A stretch of DNA of 64,000 nt, from NCBI RefSeq assembly GCF_965644225.1, contig NZ_CBFFRJ010000007.1:1-64000 (forward strand). Reading direction: 5' to 3'. Origin of the DNA: CBFFRJ01 sp965644225. Its GTDB lineage: Bacteria; Pseudomonadota; Gammaproteobacteria; Enterobacterales; Enterobacteriaceae. The position numbers were made by a program, and so were the translations under genes. The stretch's first letter is position 1, and each line of letters starts with the position of its first letter. Positions 8,352 through 17,010 of the stretch are shown here, one piece after another. Below the pieces are notes generated by a model that had not been told where the DNA came from, did not search any database, and saw only the letters and a list, made by a program, of their open reading frames with translations.

Positions 8352-10052
8352 ATGCGACAACTTAACCGACTCAATCAGTATCAGCGCTTATGGCAGATTT
8401 CAGCAGGCGCCCCTCAGCAGGTCAGCGTGGCCTGTCTCGCCGCAGATTGTTATTGCAGCGAACGCCATATGCGCACCCTGCTGCGTCAGATGCAGGCGAG
8501 CGGCTGGCTTCGCTGGCACTCACAATCCGGCCGTGGAAAACGGGGGGATTTGCAGTTTTTACGCTCGCCGGAATCGTTACGTCAGCAGATGATGGAAGAG
8601 GCGCTGAACACCGGGCAGCAGCACAACGCGCTGGCCCTGGCGCAGCTTGCCCCGGAAGATTTACGCGTATTGTTAAATCCGTTTTTGGGAGGTTCATGGC
8701 AGAACGACACGCCGACATTGCGCATTCCTTATTATCGCTCGCTTGAACCACTGCATCCCGGCTTTCTGGCCGGTCGCGCTGAACAGCATCTGGCAGGGCA
8801 GATTTTCTCCGGCCTGACGCGCTTCGTCAGTGAAAGCTTTTTGCCTCAGGGGGATTTAGCCCACCACTGGGATATCAGCGACGACAAGCTGTGCTGGCGG
8901 TTCCATATTCGCCCAACCTTACACTGGCACAACGGCGATCCGGTTGATACCCGCCAGTTGCAACAACGATTTATGATGTTGTTTGAGCTGCCCGCGCTGC
9001 GCACCCTGTTTGCCAGCGTCAATTCAGTAGAGGCGACCCACTCCCATTGCCTGACCTTCAGGTTGCATCATCCGGATTTCTGGCTGGCGCACCGCCTTGC
9101 CAGTTACCCCTGCCTGCTGGCGCATCCGCTCTCCCCGATGTCAGGAACCGGGCCGTTTCAGCTGGTGTCGTTCAGCAAAGAGCTGGTGCGCCTCGAAAGT
9201 CACGAGCATTACCATCTGAATCACCCGTTTTTGAAAGCCGTTGAGTACTGGATAACGCCGCTGCTGTTTGAACAGGATCTGGGCACCAGTTGCCGCCATC
9301 CGGTACAAATCGCAATTGGTAAAGCGGATGAACTGGTTGACCTGAAGCCGGTGAGCAGCAGCACCAGCCTGGGCTTTTGTTATCTCACACAGCGCCCTGA
9401 TGCGAAGCTGAGTCCGGCACAGTCACGACGGCTGGTGCAGATTATTCATCAGACCACGCTCTTACAAACCCTGCCTCTGGATGAGGATCTGATCACCCCC
9501 AGCAAGGCATTAATTCCCGGCTGGACTATCCCCCATTGGCCGCCGCAAGCGTCGATCCCTTTGCCTCCCGCCTTAACGCTGGTTTATCACCTGCCGGCAG
9601 AGTTACACGCCATGGCGCAGCAGTTGAAACGCTATCTGGCGACCCAGGGCTGTGAACTGACGGTTATTTTTCATGATGCCAAAACCTGGGAAGGCTGCGA
9701 AGCCTTGAGCAAGGCCGACTTAATGATGGGCGACAGGCTGATCGGAGAAGCACCGGAGTACGCCCTTGAGCAATGGTTGCGCAGCGATCCCCTGTGGCCG
9801 AATGCACTGAGCGCCCGGCAATTTACCCACCTGCAGGCGACGCTCGATGCGGTGCAAAGCCTGGAAAATGAACAGATCCGAATTCTCGCCCTGAAGGACG
9901 TGTTCAGTCGCCTGATGGATGAGGGCATCCTCACCCCTTTGTTTAATTATCAATATCGAATCAGCGCGCCGCCGGGCGTTGAGGGCATTGCGTTAAACAC
10001 TCGCGGCTGGTTTGATTTCACCCGGGCCTGGCTGCCGCCGCCCACACCGTGA
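8352..10052 (+). CDS. ybaE: SgrR-like protein YbaE: HTH domain fused to a solute-binding-like domain
   Basis: 566 residues. The N-terminal about 110 residues form a winged-helix DNA-binding domain of the SgrR type (SERHMRTLLRQMQASGWLRWHSQSGRGKRG). The rest resembles an ABC oligopeptide/family-5 solute-binding protein, with no signal peptide, so it should act in the cytoplasm as a ligand-sensing regulator. The ligand is unknown. The start at 8352 gives the E. coli N-terminus (MR.LNRLNQYQRLW). An AGGAG lies about 12 bp upstream, a long spacing. The 19 extra codons of the longer frame look non-coding. The 172 bp to cof are a divergent promoter region. Confidence 0.88.
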   Translation: MRQLNRLNQYQRLWQISAGAPQQVSVACLAADCYCSERHMRTLLRQMQASGWLRWHSQSGRGKRGDLQFLRSPESLRQQMMEEALNTGQQHNALALAQLAPEDLRVLLNPFLGGSWQNDTPTLRIPYYRSLEPLHPGFLAGRAEQHLAGQIFSGLTRFVSESFLPQGDLAHHWDISDDKLCWRFHIRPTLHWHNGDPVDTRQLQQRFMMLFELPALRTLFASVNSVEATHSHCLTFRLHHPDFWLAHRLASYPCLLAHPLSPMSGTGPFQLVSFSKELVRLESHEHYHLNHPFLKAVEYWITPLLFEQDLGTSCRHPVQIAIGKADELVDLKPVSSSTSLGFCYLTQRPDAKLSPAQSRRLVQIIHQTTLLQTLPLDEDLITPSKALIPGWTIPHWPPQASIPLPPALTLVYHLPAELHAMAQQLKRYLATQGCELTVIFHDAKTWEGCEALSKADLMMGDRLIGEAPEYALEQWLRSDPLWPNALSARQFTHLQATLDAVQSLENEQIRILALKDVFSRLMDEGILTPLFNYQYRISAPPGVEGIALNTRGWFDFTRAWLPPPTP

Positions 10053-10117
10053 AGAAGCTGGTCGGGGCACTCCGCTCGCGTTACCATACTGGTTTATTAC
10101 TGAATCCGGGAAGAATT

Positions 10118-10813
10118 ATGAAACGTGCCGTTGTCGTGTTTAGTGGCGGGCAAGACTCCACGACCTGTCTGGTCCAGGCGTTGCAGCAATACGATGAGGT
10201 GCATTGCGTCACCTTCGATTACGGCCAGCGTCACCGTGCCGAAATTGATGTCGCTCGCGAACTGGCACTGGCGTTAGGTGCGCGTGCCCACAAAGTACTG
10301 GATGTCACCCTGTTAAACGAGCTTGCGGTCAGCAGCCTGACCCGTGACAGTATTCCGGTCCCGGATTACCAGCCTGATGCCAGCGGCATCCCCAATACTT
10401 TTGTTCCGGGTCGCAATATTCTGTTCTTAACCCTGAGCGCTATTTATGCGTATCAGGTTCAGGCGCAAGCGGTGATTACCGGGGTGTGTGAGACGGATTT
10501 CTCAGGCTACCCGGACTGCCGTGATGAGTTTGTCAAAGCGCTCAATCATGCTGTAAGCCTCGGCATGGCAAAAGATATTCGCTTCGAAACGCCGCTGATG
10601 TGGCTGAACAAAGCCGAAACCTGGGCGCTGGCGGATTACTGGGGCAAACTTGATCTGGTGCGCAGCGAAACCCTGACCTGCTATAACGGCGTCAAAGGTG
10701 ACGGTTGTGGGCAGTGCGCCGCCTGTAATCTCCGTGCCAAGGGTCTGAATCTCTACCTGGCGGACAAACCGGCGGTGATGGCGGTCATGAAACAAAAAAC
10801 CGGCCTGAAATAA
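10118..10813 (+). CDS. queC: 7-cyano-7-deazaguanine synthase QueC
   Basis: ATP-dependent ligase that turns 7-carboxy-7-deazaguanine into preQ0, a queuosine precursor. 231 residues, with a PP-loop SGGQDS at residues 8-13 and a zinc-binding cysteine cluster (CYNGVKGDGCGQCAAC) near the C-terminus. The start at 10118 follows GGGAAG. The longer frame begins inside ybaE. The queuosine genes queA and tgt are in the same window at 54-59 kb. Confidence 0.96.
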   Translation: MKRAVVVFSGGQDSTTCLVQALQQYDEVHCVTFDYGQRHRAEIDVARELALALGARAHKVLDVTLLNELAVSSLTRDSIPVPDYQPDASGIPNTFVPGRNILFLTLSAIYAYQVQAQAVITGVCETDFSGYPDCRDEFVKALNHAVSLGMAKDIRFETPLMWLNKAETWALADYWGKLDLVRSETLTCYNGVKGDGCGQCAACNLRAKGLNLYLADKPAVMAVMKQKTGLK

Positions 10814-10819
10814 GCCGAA

Positions 10820-10849
10820 TTCCCCGGTGGCGTTTTGCCTGCCGGGGAT
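10820..10849. terminator. Bidirectional hairpin between queC and fadM
   Basis: A stem of at least 7 bp (TCCCCGG / CCGGGGA) with a 14-nt loop sits between the convergent queC and fadM. No long T-run follows on either side, so termination may be weak. Confidence 0.55.
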
Positions 10850-10876
10850 TCTCCAGCCAACGAATCCAGAGGATCG

Positions 10877-11284
10877 TTACATCTCTTCGCGGATCATCTC
10901 TTCCAGTTTGATCCGCAGTTCCCCCTCAAGAGAGAGTGCCTTCTGGGTTTTAAGATCGATACATACGAAGGTCACCAGCGCATCCGCCACTACCTCACCC
11001 TGCGGATCTAAAGTCACCACCTGACTGAGCACGCCGCTTCTGCCATTAATCTGCTTAACATGACTGGTCACCGTCAGGCGATCGCCCAGTACCGCCGGAC
11101 GACGGTAGTTAATATTGATATTAACGACGACAAACGCGATGTTATTCGCCGTCATCCATTGAAAGTTTTCGTTGTTTTCCAGCCCATCCCACCGCGCCTC
11201 TTCGAGAAATTCAAGATAGCGGGCATTGTTAACATGTTGGTAGACATCAAGGTGGAAACCACGAACTTTAATCTGAGTCTGCAT
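10877..11284 (-). CDS. fadM: Long-chain acyl-CoA thioesterase FadM (YbaW)
   Basis: Hotdog-fold 4-hydroxybenzoyl-CoA-type thioesterase, 135 residues. It has the conserved DVYQHVNNARYLEFLEEARW segment with the catalytic Asp at the start of the family motif. It hydrolyses long-chain acyl-CoA that resists beta-oxidation. The C-terminus is three residues longer than the E. coli protein as I recall it (132). Start as in E. coli (MQTQIKVRG). Confidence 0.94.
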   Translation of the reverse strand: MQTQIKVRGFHLDVYQHVNNARYLEFLEEARWDGLENNENFQWMTANNIAFVVVNININYRRPAVLGDRLTVTSHVKQINGRSGVLSQVVTLDPQGEVVADALVTFVCIDLKTQKALSLEGELRIKLEEMIREEM

Positions 11285-11380
11285 AGCGCTTTTGCCTTTA
11301 CTTTTGTTATAGGAACAGAGGTCATAACTGGTATGACCTCTTTAGCATGGCAAAAAATGGCGACTACGCAAGGAAGAAAT

Positions 11381-11761
11381 TCAGAGCGTGAGATGGCTCA
11401 TATTACGCTCTACCAGCGCGTTACCCATTCCAGGAACCTGTTTTAAATCCTCCACGCTTTTAAACGGGCCGTACTCTTCGCGGTAACTAATAATCGCCTG
11501 CGCTTTTTTCAGACCGACGCCGTTTAACACCCGGGCCAAATCTTCCGCACTCCCGGTATTAATACTGACCCGACTGCCGCCATCATCGTCAGTGCTCTTA
11601 ACGGCATCCAGTTTTTTGCTTTGTACTGAAGCTGACGTCTCTGCTTTGGTCTGGCTGGCCTGGGCTTTGGCCCCTGTCTCTGCTGCTGCCTGCGCATTTT
11701 GCCCGATTGCGGCTCCCGCGAGCGTCAGGGTCATTAAGAGTACTTTGATTCCACGTTTGAT
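11381..11761 (-). CDS. ybaV: ComEA-like helix-hairpin-helix protein YbaV, apparent ATC start
   Basis: Small exported HhH protein. The C-terminal half (RVSINTGSAEDLARVLNGVGLKKAQAI and following) holds two helix-hairpin-helix motifs as in ComEA. The family's N-terminus MK.GIK is encoded from 11761, but the first codon there is ATC, with AGGAGA at ideal spacing. The first ATG in frame is codon 10 (11734), has no ribosome site and would remove the basic part of the signal peptide. I therefore place the start at the ATC, giving 126 residues. A sequencing error or a mutated, poorly translated gene are alternatives. Confidence 0.8.
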   Translation of the reverse strand: MKRGIKVLLMTLTLAGAAIGQNAQAAAETGAKAQASQTKAETSASVQSKKLDAVKSTDDDGGSRVSINTGSAEDLARVLNGVGLKKAQAIISYREEYGPFKSVEDLKQVPGMGNALVERNMSHLTL

Positions 11762-11842
11762 ACTGTTTCTCCTTGTTGTTCACAGTAAAGGCACGATAAA
11801 CGGCGCAAGGAGCCTGAACAAACGGCAACAAACAGAAATGGA

Positions 11843-11864
11843 AAAGGCCGCGAAAGCGGCCTTT
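11843..11864 (-). terminator. Rho-independent terminator of ppiD
   Basis: Perfect 9-bp stem (AAAGGCCGC / GCGGCCTTT) with a GNRA-like 4-nt loop and a T-run on the minus strand, 41 bp after the ppiD stop and upstream of ybaV. Confidence 0.8.
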
Positions 11865-11904
11865 GAGTTTGCACTGAATTACAAATTTTGTGGGAAGCGG
11901 CTCG

Positions 11905-13779
11905 TTATTGCTGCTGATCAATCTGGTTGCCCAGCTTGATTTTGGCTTCTTTACGCAGGTTGCTCATCAGGGCTTCGAAGGCGATCTGCGCGTTGTTCTG
12001 GGTAATCCCCTGAACCATCGCTTTTTTCTGCTCTTCCGGCATGGTACCCGCTTTCACTTCATCCAGCGCCAGCACCACCACGTTACCCTGCATATCATTC
12101 GCCACACCATAACCCGGTTTGTCTTTCGCCGGTAATGGCAGGGAGAACGCCGCCTGACTCACCGGATCCTGTCCGGTACGCGTCAGCGTTTTCGCGTCGC
12201 CGAAGCTCAGGCCAGCGGCTTTCATGGCCTCATCACCTTTACCTTCTTTCAGCTCAGCAATCAGCTTGTCAGCATCCAGTTTGGCCTGCTGCTGGGCTTT
12301 ATTGTGTTTAACAATATCGCTGACCTCGGTTTTCACTTCGGCAAGAGATTTGGTCGCTTCAGGTTTGTGCTCGCTGATACGCAACACAAATGCACGATCG
12401 CCATCGACGGTAATGATATCGGAGTTGCTGCCTGGCGCGCCGTTTGGCCCTACCAGTCCGCCTTCAAAAATAGCATCAGCAACGGGTTTGAAATTCAGCT
12501 CTTCCGGCAGGCTGTTACGCGCAAACCAGCCTGTCTCAACGGCTTTAGCACCTGCGGCCTGTTCAGCGCCCGCCAGGGTTTCGTTGTCATTGCTGGCAGC
12601 TTCACTGACTTTCTGCTGCAACGCATACCATGCATCCAGCGCTTTTTCCTGTTTCACTTTTGCAGCGATTTCATCATGCACATCAGCAAGCGGCTTCGCT
12701 TTTGCAGGCTGAATATCGTCAAGACGGGCAACCAGGAAACCGACCGAAGATTTGATGACGCCAGAAAGCTGACCTTTGTCTTTCAGGCCTGCATTTTTCA
12801 ACTCATCCGGAGTGGTGGATGCTTCCAGCCAGCCCATATCACCGCCGTTGCGGGCAGAAATAATATCGGCAGATTTGGCTTTCGCCAGCGCCGCAAAATC
12901 ACCGCCTTTGTTCAGCTCTTCCAGAATCGCTTTTGCTTCATCTTCAGTTTTGGTCTGAATCACACTGTAGCGGTTACGCTGCGGCTGAGTGAACTGATCC
13001 TGATGTTGATCGTAGTAAGCCTGAATATCTGCATCGCTGGCTTCAGACTGCATCGCCGCCGCATCAAGTTTGATGTAGCTGACACGGAACTGCTCAGGCG
13101 TCACGAAACGACCTTTGTTTTGCTCGTAGAAAGCGGCCGCTTCTTCATCGCTCACGGTCTGCGTGGCAGCCAGTTTATTAACGTCAATCACGGCCTGACG
13201 AACGACACGCTGCTGAGCAACCAGTTCAGCCAGCTCGTCAGTTTCGCCTTTCAGCATAAAATCCGTTCCGGCAACAGCATTAATCAGCTGTTGGGAAATA
13301 AGCTGGTTACGCAGCGCCTGCGCGTATTGATCCGCGCTCATCCCCATCTGGTTAACGATGCCGTTAAAGCGCGCATTATCGAATTTGCCGTTCGACTGGA
13401 AAGCCTGGGTGGCAAAAATCGCACTTTTAACCTGCTCGTCGCTGATACCAAGATGCAGTTGTCTGGCGTATTGATCGAGCAGCGCTTCATCGATAAGGCG
13501 ATTGAGCACCTGCTGACGCATAGACTTGATGTAGTTTTCGTTGGCGGCAAGTTCAGAGAACTGCTCACCCAGCTGCTGCTGCATGCGGTTACGTTCGCTG
13601 GCAACGGCATTCTCAAATTGCCCACGACTGATTTCCTGGTCGTTTACCTTTGCGGCATAGGAATCGCTACCGCCAATGAGATAGCCGCTAACGCCAGTCA
13701 AAATAAACGACACGATAATGATGCCGAAGATGATCTTGAGCACGATGCTGTTTGCTGCCGTGCGTAAATTGTCCATCAT
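11905..13779 (-). CDS. ppiD: Periplasmic chaperone / PPIase-like PpiD
   Basis: Membrane-anchored periplasmic folding factor associated with the Sec translocon, 624 residues. It has one N-terminal membrane helix (about 16-34, IVLKIIFGIIIVSFILTGVSGYL), a SurA-like N-terminal domain, a parvulin domain (about 265-355, QTKTEDEAKAIL...GGDMGWL) and a C-terminal region ending in Gln. The start at 13779 begins with two Met codons, and the E. coli protein also begins MM. The 16 codons upstream are rejected. Its own promoter lies in the 211 bp to hupB. Confidence 0.95.
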   Translation of the reverse strand: MMDNLRTAANSIVLKIIFGIIIVSFILTGVSGYLIGGSDSYAAKVNDQEISRGQFENAVASERNRMQQQLGEQFSELAANENYIKSMRQQVLNRLIDEALLDQYARQLHLGISDEQVKSAIFATQAFQSNGKFDNARFNGIVNQMGMSADQYAQALRNQLISQQLINAVAGTDFMLKGETDELAELVAQQRVVRQAVIDVNKLAATQTVSDEEAAAFYEQNKGRFVTPEQFRVSYIKLDAAAMQSEASDADIQAYYDQHQDQFTQPQRNRYSVIQTKTEDEAKAILEELNKGGDFAALAKAKSADIISARNGGDMGWLEASTTPDELKNAGLKDKGQLSGVIKSSVGFLVARLDDIQPAKAKPLADVHDEIAAKVKQEKALDAWYALQQKVSEAASNDNETLAGAEQAAGAKAVETGWFARNSLPEELNFKPVADAIFEGGLVGPNGAPGSNSDIITVDGDRAFVLRISEHKPEATKSLAEVKTEVSDIVKHNKAQQQAKLDADKLIAELKEGKGDEAMKAAGLSFGDAKTLTRTGQDPVSQAAFSLPLPAKDKPGYGVANDMQGNVVVLALDEVKAGTMPEEQKKAMVQGITQNNAQIAFEALMSNLRKEAKIKLGNQIDQQQ

Positions 13780-13928
13780 GGTGTAACAACACTCCGCTGT
13801 AGGTGACTGTAGACCTCGCGCAGTCACTCAGTTTCCCGACGCTGCGTACAAAGATGTATTTTGACAAGAAAAGGGGTCAATTGTCAGCCCGGAACACGCA
13901 GAAACTCAGATAAAGATGGCTGAACAAA

Positions 13929-13956
13929 CAAAAAAAGGCACATCTTTCGATGCGCC
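13929..13956 (-). terminator. Rho-independent terminator of hupB
   Basis: 8-bp stem (GGCGCATC / GATGTGCC with one G-U pair) with a GAAA loop, followed on the minus strand by seven T. 34 bp after the hupB stop. Confidence 0.85.
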
Positions 13957-13990
13957 CTTGTTCTTTTTCACTTTCCGCAACGGAAAATGA

Positions 13991-14263
13991 TCAGTTTACC
14001 GCGTCTTTCAGTGCCTTGCCTGCGCGGAAGCCAGGAACTTTAGCTGCGGCGATGGTGATCTCTTTGCCAGTCTGAGGGTTGCGACCTGTACGCGCAGCAC
14101 GCTCTTTAACAGCGAAGGTACCAAAACCTACCAGCGCTACGTCGTCCCCGGCTTGCAGAGATTCAGTAACCGAAGCAATTAAAGCATCTAACGCACGTCC
14201 AGCTGCCGCTTTAGAGATATCGGCCCCTGCGGCAATCTTGTCTATCAGTTGAGATTTATTCAC
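13991..14263 (-). CDS. hupB: Nucleoid protein HU-beta
   Basis: 90-residue histone-like DNA-bending protein, half of the HU heterodimer. It carries the DNA-binding signature GFGTFAVKERAARTGRNPQTG and the beta-arm. Translation starts at a GTG (14263) behind GAGGAAGAG, as in E. coli. The extra 12 codons of the longer frame lie over the ribosome site. The 209 bp to lon should hold the growth-phase promoters of hupB, but I did not resolve individual -10/-35 pairs. Confidence 0.96.
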   Translation of the reverse strand: MNKSQLIDKIAAGADISKAAAGRALDALIASVTESLQAGDDVALVGFGTFAVKERAARTGRNPQTGKEITIAAAKVPGFRAGKALKDAVN

Positions 14264-14401
14264 TCTTCTCTTCCTCTCTTTATAATTTATATCGCACATG
14301 CATCCTTCACAGTGCGACCGCGCAGCAGTTATATCAGGCCTGTCATGCCCTTACAACACCCGTTGTTGATGGATAACACACCAGCAATCTAAATTAGCTA
14401 T

Positions 14402-14444
14402 ACAAAAAAAGGCTGGCAAGTAAGAAATGCCTTATCAGCCTTGT
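14402..14444 (-). terminator. Terminator of lon
   Basis: A stem AAGGCTG / CCAGCCTT with a long loop is followed on the minus strand by T7. It lies about 30 bp after the lon stop. The long loop makes it a moderate call. Confidence 0.6.
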
Positions 14445-14472
14445 TTTTATCAGCGCTCTTTGCGCGGGGTCA

Positions 14473-16827
14473 CTATTTTGCCGTTACAACCTGCATCCCA
14501 AAGGGTTCATTCTGCAGTGCAAGTGCCAGAACTTCGTCGATGCGCTTCACCGGATGAATATCCAGGTCAGCGATAACGTTATCCGGAATTTCCTCAAGAT
14601 CGCGTTTGTTCTCAAAAGGAATCAGCACAGTTTTGATACCACCGCGGTGCGCCGCCAGTAATTTCTCTTTCAGACCGCCAATCGGCAGCACCTGACCACG
14701 CAGGGTAATTTCACCCGTCATGGCAACATCGGCGCGAACCGGGTTACCGGTCAGACAAGAAACCAGCGCGGTGCACATGGCAATACCGGCACTTGGGCCA
14801 TCTTTTGGTGTGGCGCCTTCCGGCACATGCACGTGAATATCGCGTTTCTCGTAGAAATCGCCGTTAATCCCCAGCTTCTCAGCGCGGGCACGCACGACGG
14901 TCAGCGCCGCCTGGATAGATTCCTGCATCACCTCACCCAGCGAGCCGGTGTAGGTCAGCTTGCCTTTACCCGGCACACAGGCGGTTTCGATGGTCAGCAG
15001 ATCGCCGCCCACTTCAGTCCAGGCGAGGCCAGTAACCTGACCCACGCGGTTTTCATCATCCGCACGGCCATAGTCAAAGCGCTGAACACCTAAGTAGTCA
15101 TGCAGGTTATCGCCGTTGATCTCAATGTGTTTGAGGGACGGATCCAACAGCAGCTGTTTTACCGCCTTACGGCACAGTTTGGAGATTTCGCGCTCAAGGC
15201 TACGTACCCCCGCTTCACGAGTGTAATAACGAATGATGCCAACGATAGCGCTGTCATCAACCGTAAGTTCACCTTTTTTCAGCGCGTTACGTTCAATCTG
15301 TTTCGACAGCAGGTGCTGTCTGGCGATATTCAGTTTTTCGTCTTCGGTGTAGCCGGACAGACGAATCACTTCCATACGATCCAGCAATGGCGCCGGAATA
15401 TTCATGGAGTTCGAGGTGGCGACAAACATCACGTCACTCAGATCGTAATCCACTTCCAGGTAGTGATCGCTGAAGGCGACGTTCTGTTCCGGATCCAGTA
15501 CTTCTAACAGTGCGGATGCCGGATCGCCACGCATATCCGAAGACATTTTGTCGATCTCATCGAGCAGGAACAGCGGGTTTTTAACGCCCACTTTGGCCAT
15601 TTTCTGGATCAGTTTGCCCGGCATAGAGCCAATATAGGTACGACGGTGACCGCGAATTTCCGCTTCATCACGTACGCCGCCTAACGCCATACGAATATAT
15701 TTACGTCCGGTGGCTTTGGCGATGGACTGACCCAGAGAGGTTTTACCTACCCCCGGCGGTCCTACCAGGCACAGGATTGGCCCTTTGAGCTTGTTCACAC
15801 GGCTCTGCACCGCGAGATACTCAAGAATGCGGTCTTTCACGCGTTCCAGACCATAGTGGTCGGTATCGAGGATCTCCTGAGCCTGACGCAGGTCCTTTTT
15901 GACCTTACTACGGGCATTCCAGGGAACCTGAACCATCCACTCAATATAACCACGCACGACGGTTGCTTCCGCAGACATCGGCGACATCATTTTGAGTTTT
16001 TGCAGCTCGGCTTCGGCTTTCTCTTTTGCCTCTTTTGGCATTTTCGCCGCGTCGATTTTGCGTTTCAGCGCTTCGTTTTCGTCCGGCGCGTCATCCATCT
16101 CGCCAAGCTCTTTCTGAATAGCCTTCATCTGCTCATTCAGATAGTACTCACGCTGAGATTTTTCCATCTGCTTTTTGACGCGGTTACGAATACGTTTTTC
16201 AACCTGCAGCAGGTCGATTTCGGATTCCATCATCGCCATCAGATATTCCAGACGTTCGTTAACGTCGGACATCTCAAGAACGGACTGCTTGTCAGCAAGC
16301 TTCAGAGGCATGTGCGCAGCAATGGTATCCGCCAGACGGGCAGGATCATCAATGCTGTTCAGCGACGTCAGCACTTCCGGTGGGATTTTTTTGTTGAGCT
16401 TGATATAGCCTTCAAACTGGCTAATCGCGGTGCGTACCAGCACCTCCTGCTCACGCTCATCAATGGCCGGAGAATCAAGATACTCAGCTTTCGCCGAGAA
16501 ATGTTCGCCATCATCTGATAAAGCGGTAATACGCGCGCGCTGCAAGCCCTCGACCAGCACTTTGACGGTGCCGTCCGGTAATTTCAGCATTTGCAGGATA
16601 GAGGCCACGGTCCCGACGGTGAAAAGATCATTTACACCCGGCTCATCTGTTGAGGCTTCTTTCTGGGCGACCAGCATGATTTTTTTATCATGGTCCATGG
16701 CCGCTTCCAGACAACGGATAGATTTTTCCCGCCCGACAAACAAGGGTATGACCATGTGCGGATAAACCACCACATCGCGCAACGGCAATACGGGGATTTC
16801 AATGCGTTCAGAACGCTCAGGATTCAT
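14473..16827 (-). CDS. lon: ATP-dependent protease Lon
   Basis: Hexameric cytoplasmic AAA+ serine protease that degrades misfolded and regulatory proteins. 784 residues, the E. coli length. It has an N-terminal substrate-binding domain, a central coiled coil (about 190-300), an AAA+ module with Walker A GPPGVGKTS (about 356) and Walker B FLLDEIDK, and a C-terminal Ser-Lys protease domain (KDGPSAGIAM, Ser679; Lys722). The start at 16827 follows AGAGAGAG. The longer frame (to 16935) runs through the promoter. A sigma32-type promoter lies at 16908-16936. Confidence 0.98.
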   Translation of the reverse strand: MNPERSERIEIPVLPLRDVVVYPHMVIPLFVGREKSIRCLEAAMDHDKKIMLVAQKEASTDEPGVNDLFTVGTVASILQMLKLPDGTVKVLVEGLQRARITALSDDGEHFSAKAEYLDSPAIDEREQEVLVRTAISQFEGYIKLNKKIPPEVLTSLNSIDDPARLADTIAAHMPLKLADKQSVLEMSDVNERLEYLMAMMESEIDLLQVEKRIRNRVKKQMEKSQREYYLNEQMKAIQKELGEMDDAPDENEALKRKIDAAKMPKEAKEKAEAELQKLKMMSPMSAEATVVRGYIEWMVQVPWNARSKVKKDLRQAQEILDTDHYGLERVKDRILEYLAVQSRVNKLKGPILCLVGPPGVGKTSLGQSIAKATGRKYIRMALGGVRDEAEIRGHRRTYIGSMPGKLIQKMAKVGVKNPLFLLDEIDKMSSDMRGDPASALLEVLDPEQNVAFSDHYLEVDYDLSDVMFVATSNSMNIPAPLLDRMEVIRLSGYTEDEKLNIARQHLLSKQIERNALKKGELTVDDSAIVGIIRYYTREAGVRSLEREISKLCRKAVKQLLLDPSLKHIEINGDNLHDYLGVQRFDYGRADDENRVGQVTGLAWTEVGGDLLTIETACVPGKGKLTYTGSLGEVMQESIQAALTVVRARAEKLGINGDFYEKRDIHVHVPEGATPKDGPSAGIAMCTALVSCLTGNPVRADVAMTGEITLRGQVLPIGGLKEKLLAAHRGGIKTVLIPFENKRDLEEIPDNVIADLDIHPVKRIDEVLALALQNEPFGMQVVTAK

Positions 16828-16907
16828 AGAGCTCTCTCTTAGTTTAATGTCCGCCAGGTAATCCGGTGACGTGACTGTGCAACACGCACCGTTAACATGT
16901 AAACCAG

Positions 16908-16936
16908 TATATGGGGATGTTTCCCACACATTCAAC
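16908..16936 (-). promoter_or_regulatory. Sigma32 heat-shock promoter of lon
   Basis: On the minus strand GTTGAATG (-35 type) is followed after 12 bp by CCCCATATA (-10 type), close to the heat-shock consensus. It lies about 80 bp upstream of the lon start. Transcription from it agrees with Lon being a classic heat-shock protein. Confidence 0.8.
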
Positions 16937-16950
16937 GCCGTGTTTAAGGA

Positions 16951-16987
16951 AAAATAAAAGGGGAGATAAAATCCCCCCTTTATTTTT
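16951..16987 (-). terminator. Terminator of clpX
   Basis: Stem AAAGGGG / CCCCTTTT with a loop of about 11 nt followed by a T-rich tract on the minus strand, about 25 bp after the clpX stop and just upstream of the lon promoter. Confidence 0.75.
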
Positions 16988-17010
16988 AACTGACTGTATG
17001 AATTGATGAA

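Noticed and set aside
12304..13767. 487-codon frame antisense to ppiD
   Set aside because: Opposite strand of a fully recognised gene; composition and lack of motifs show it is not coding.
13780..13990. A LexA- or Cpx-type site in the ppiD-hupB gap
   Set aside because: TTGACA-like and GTAA-like words occur but no pair with correct spacing could be defended.
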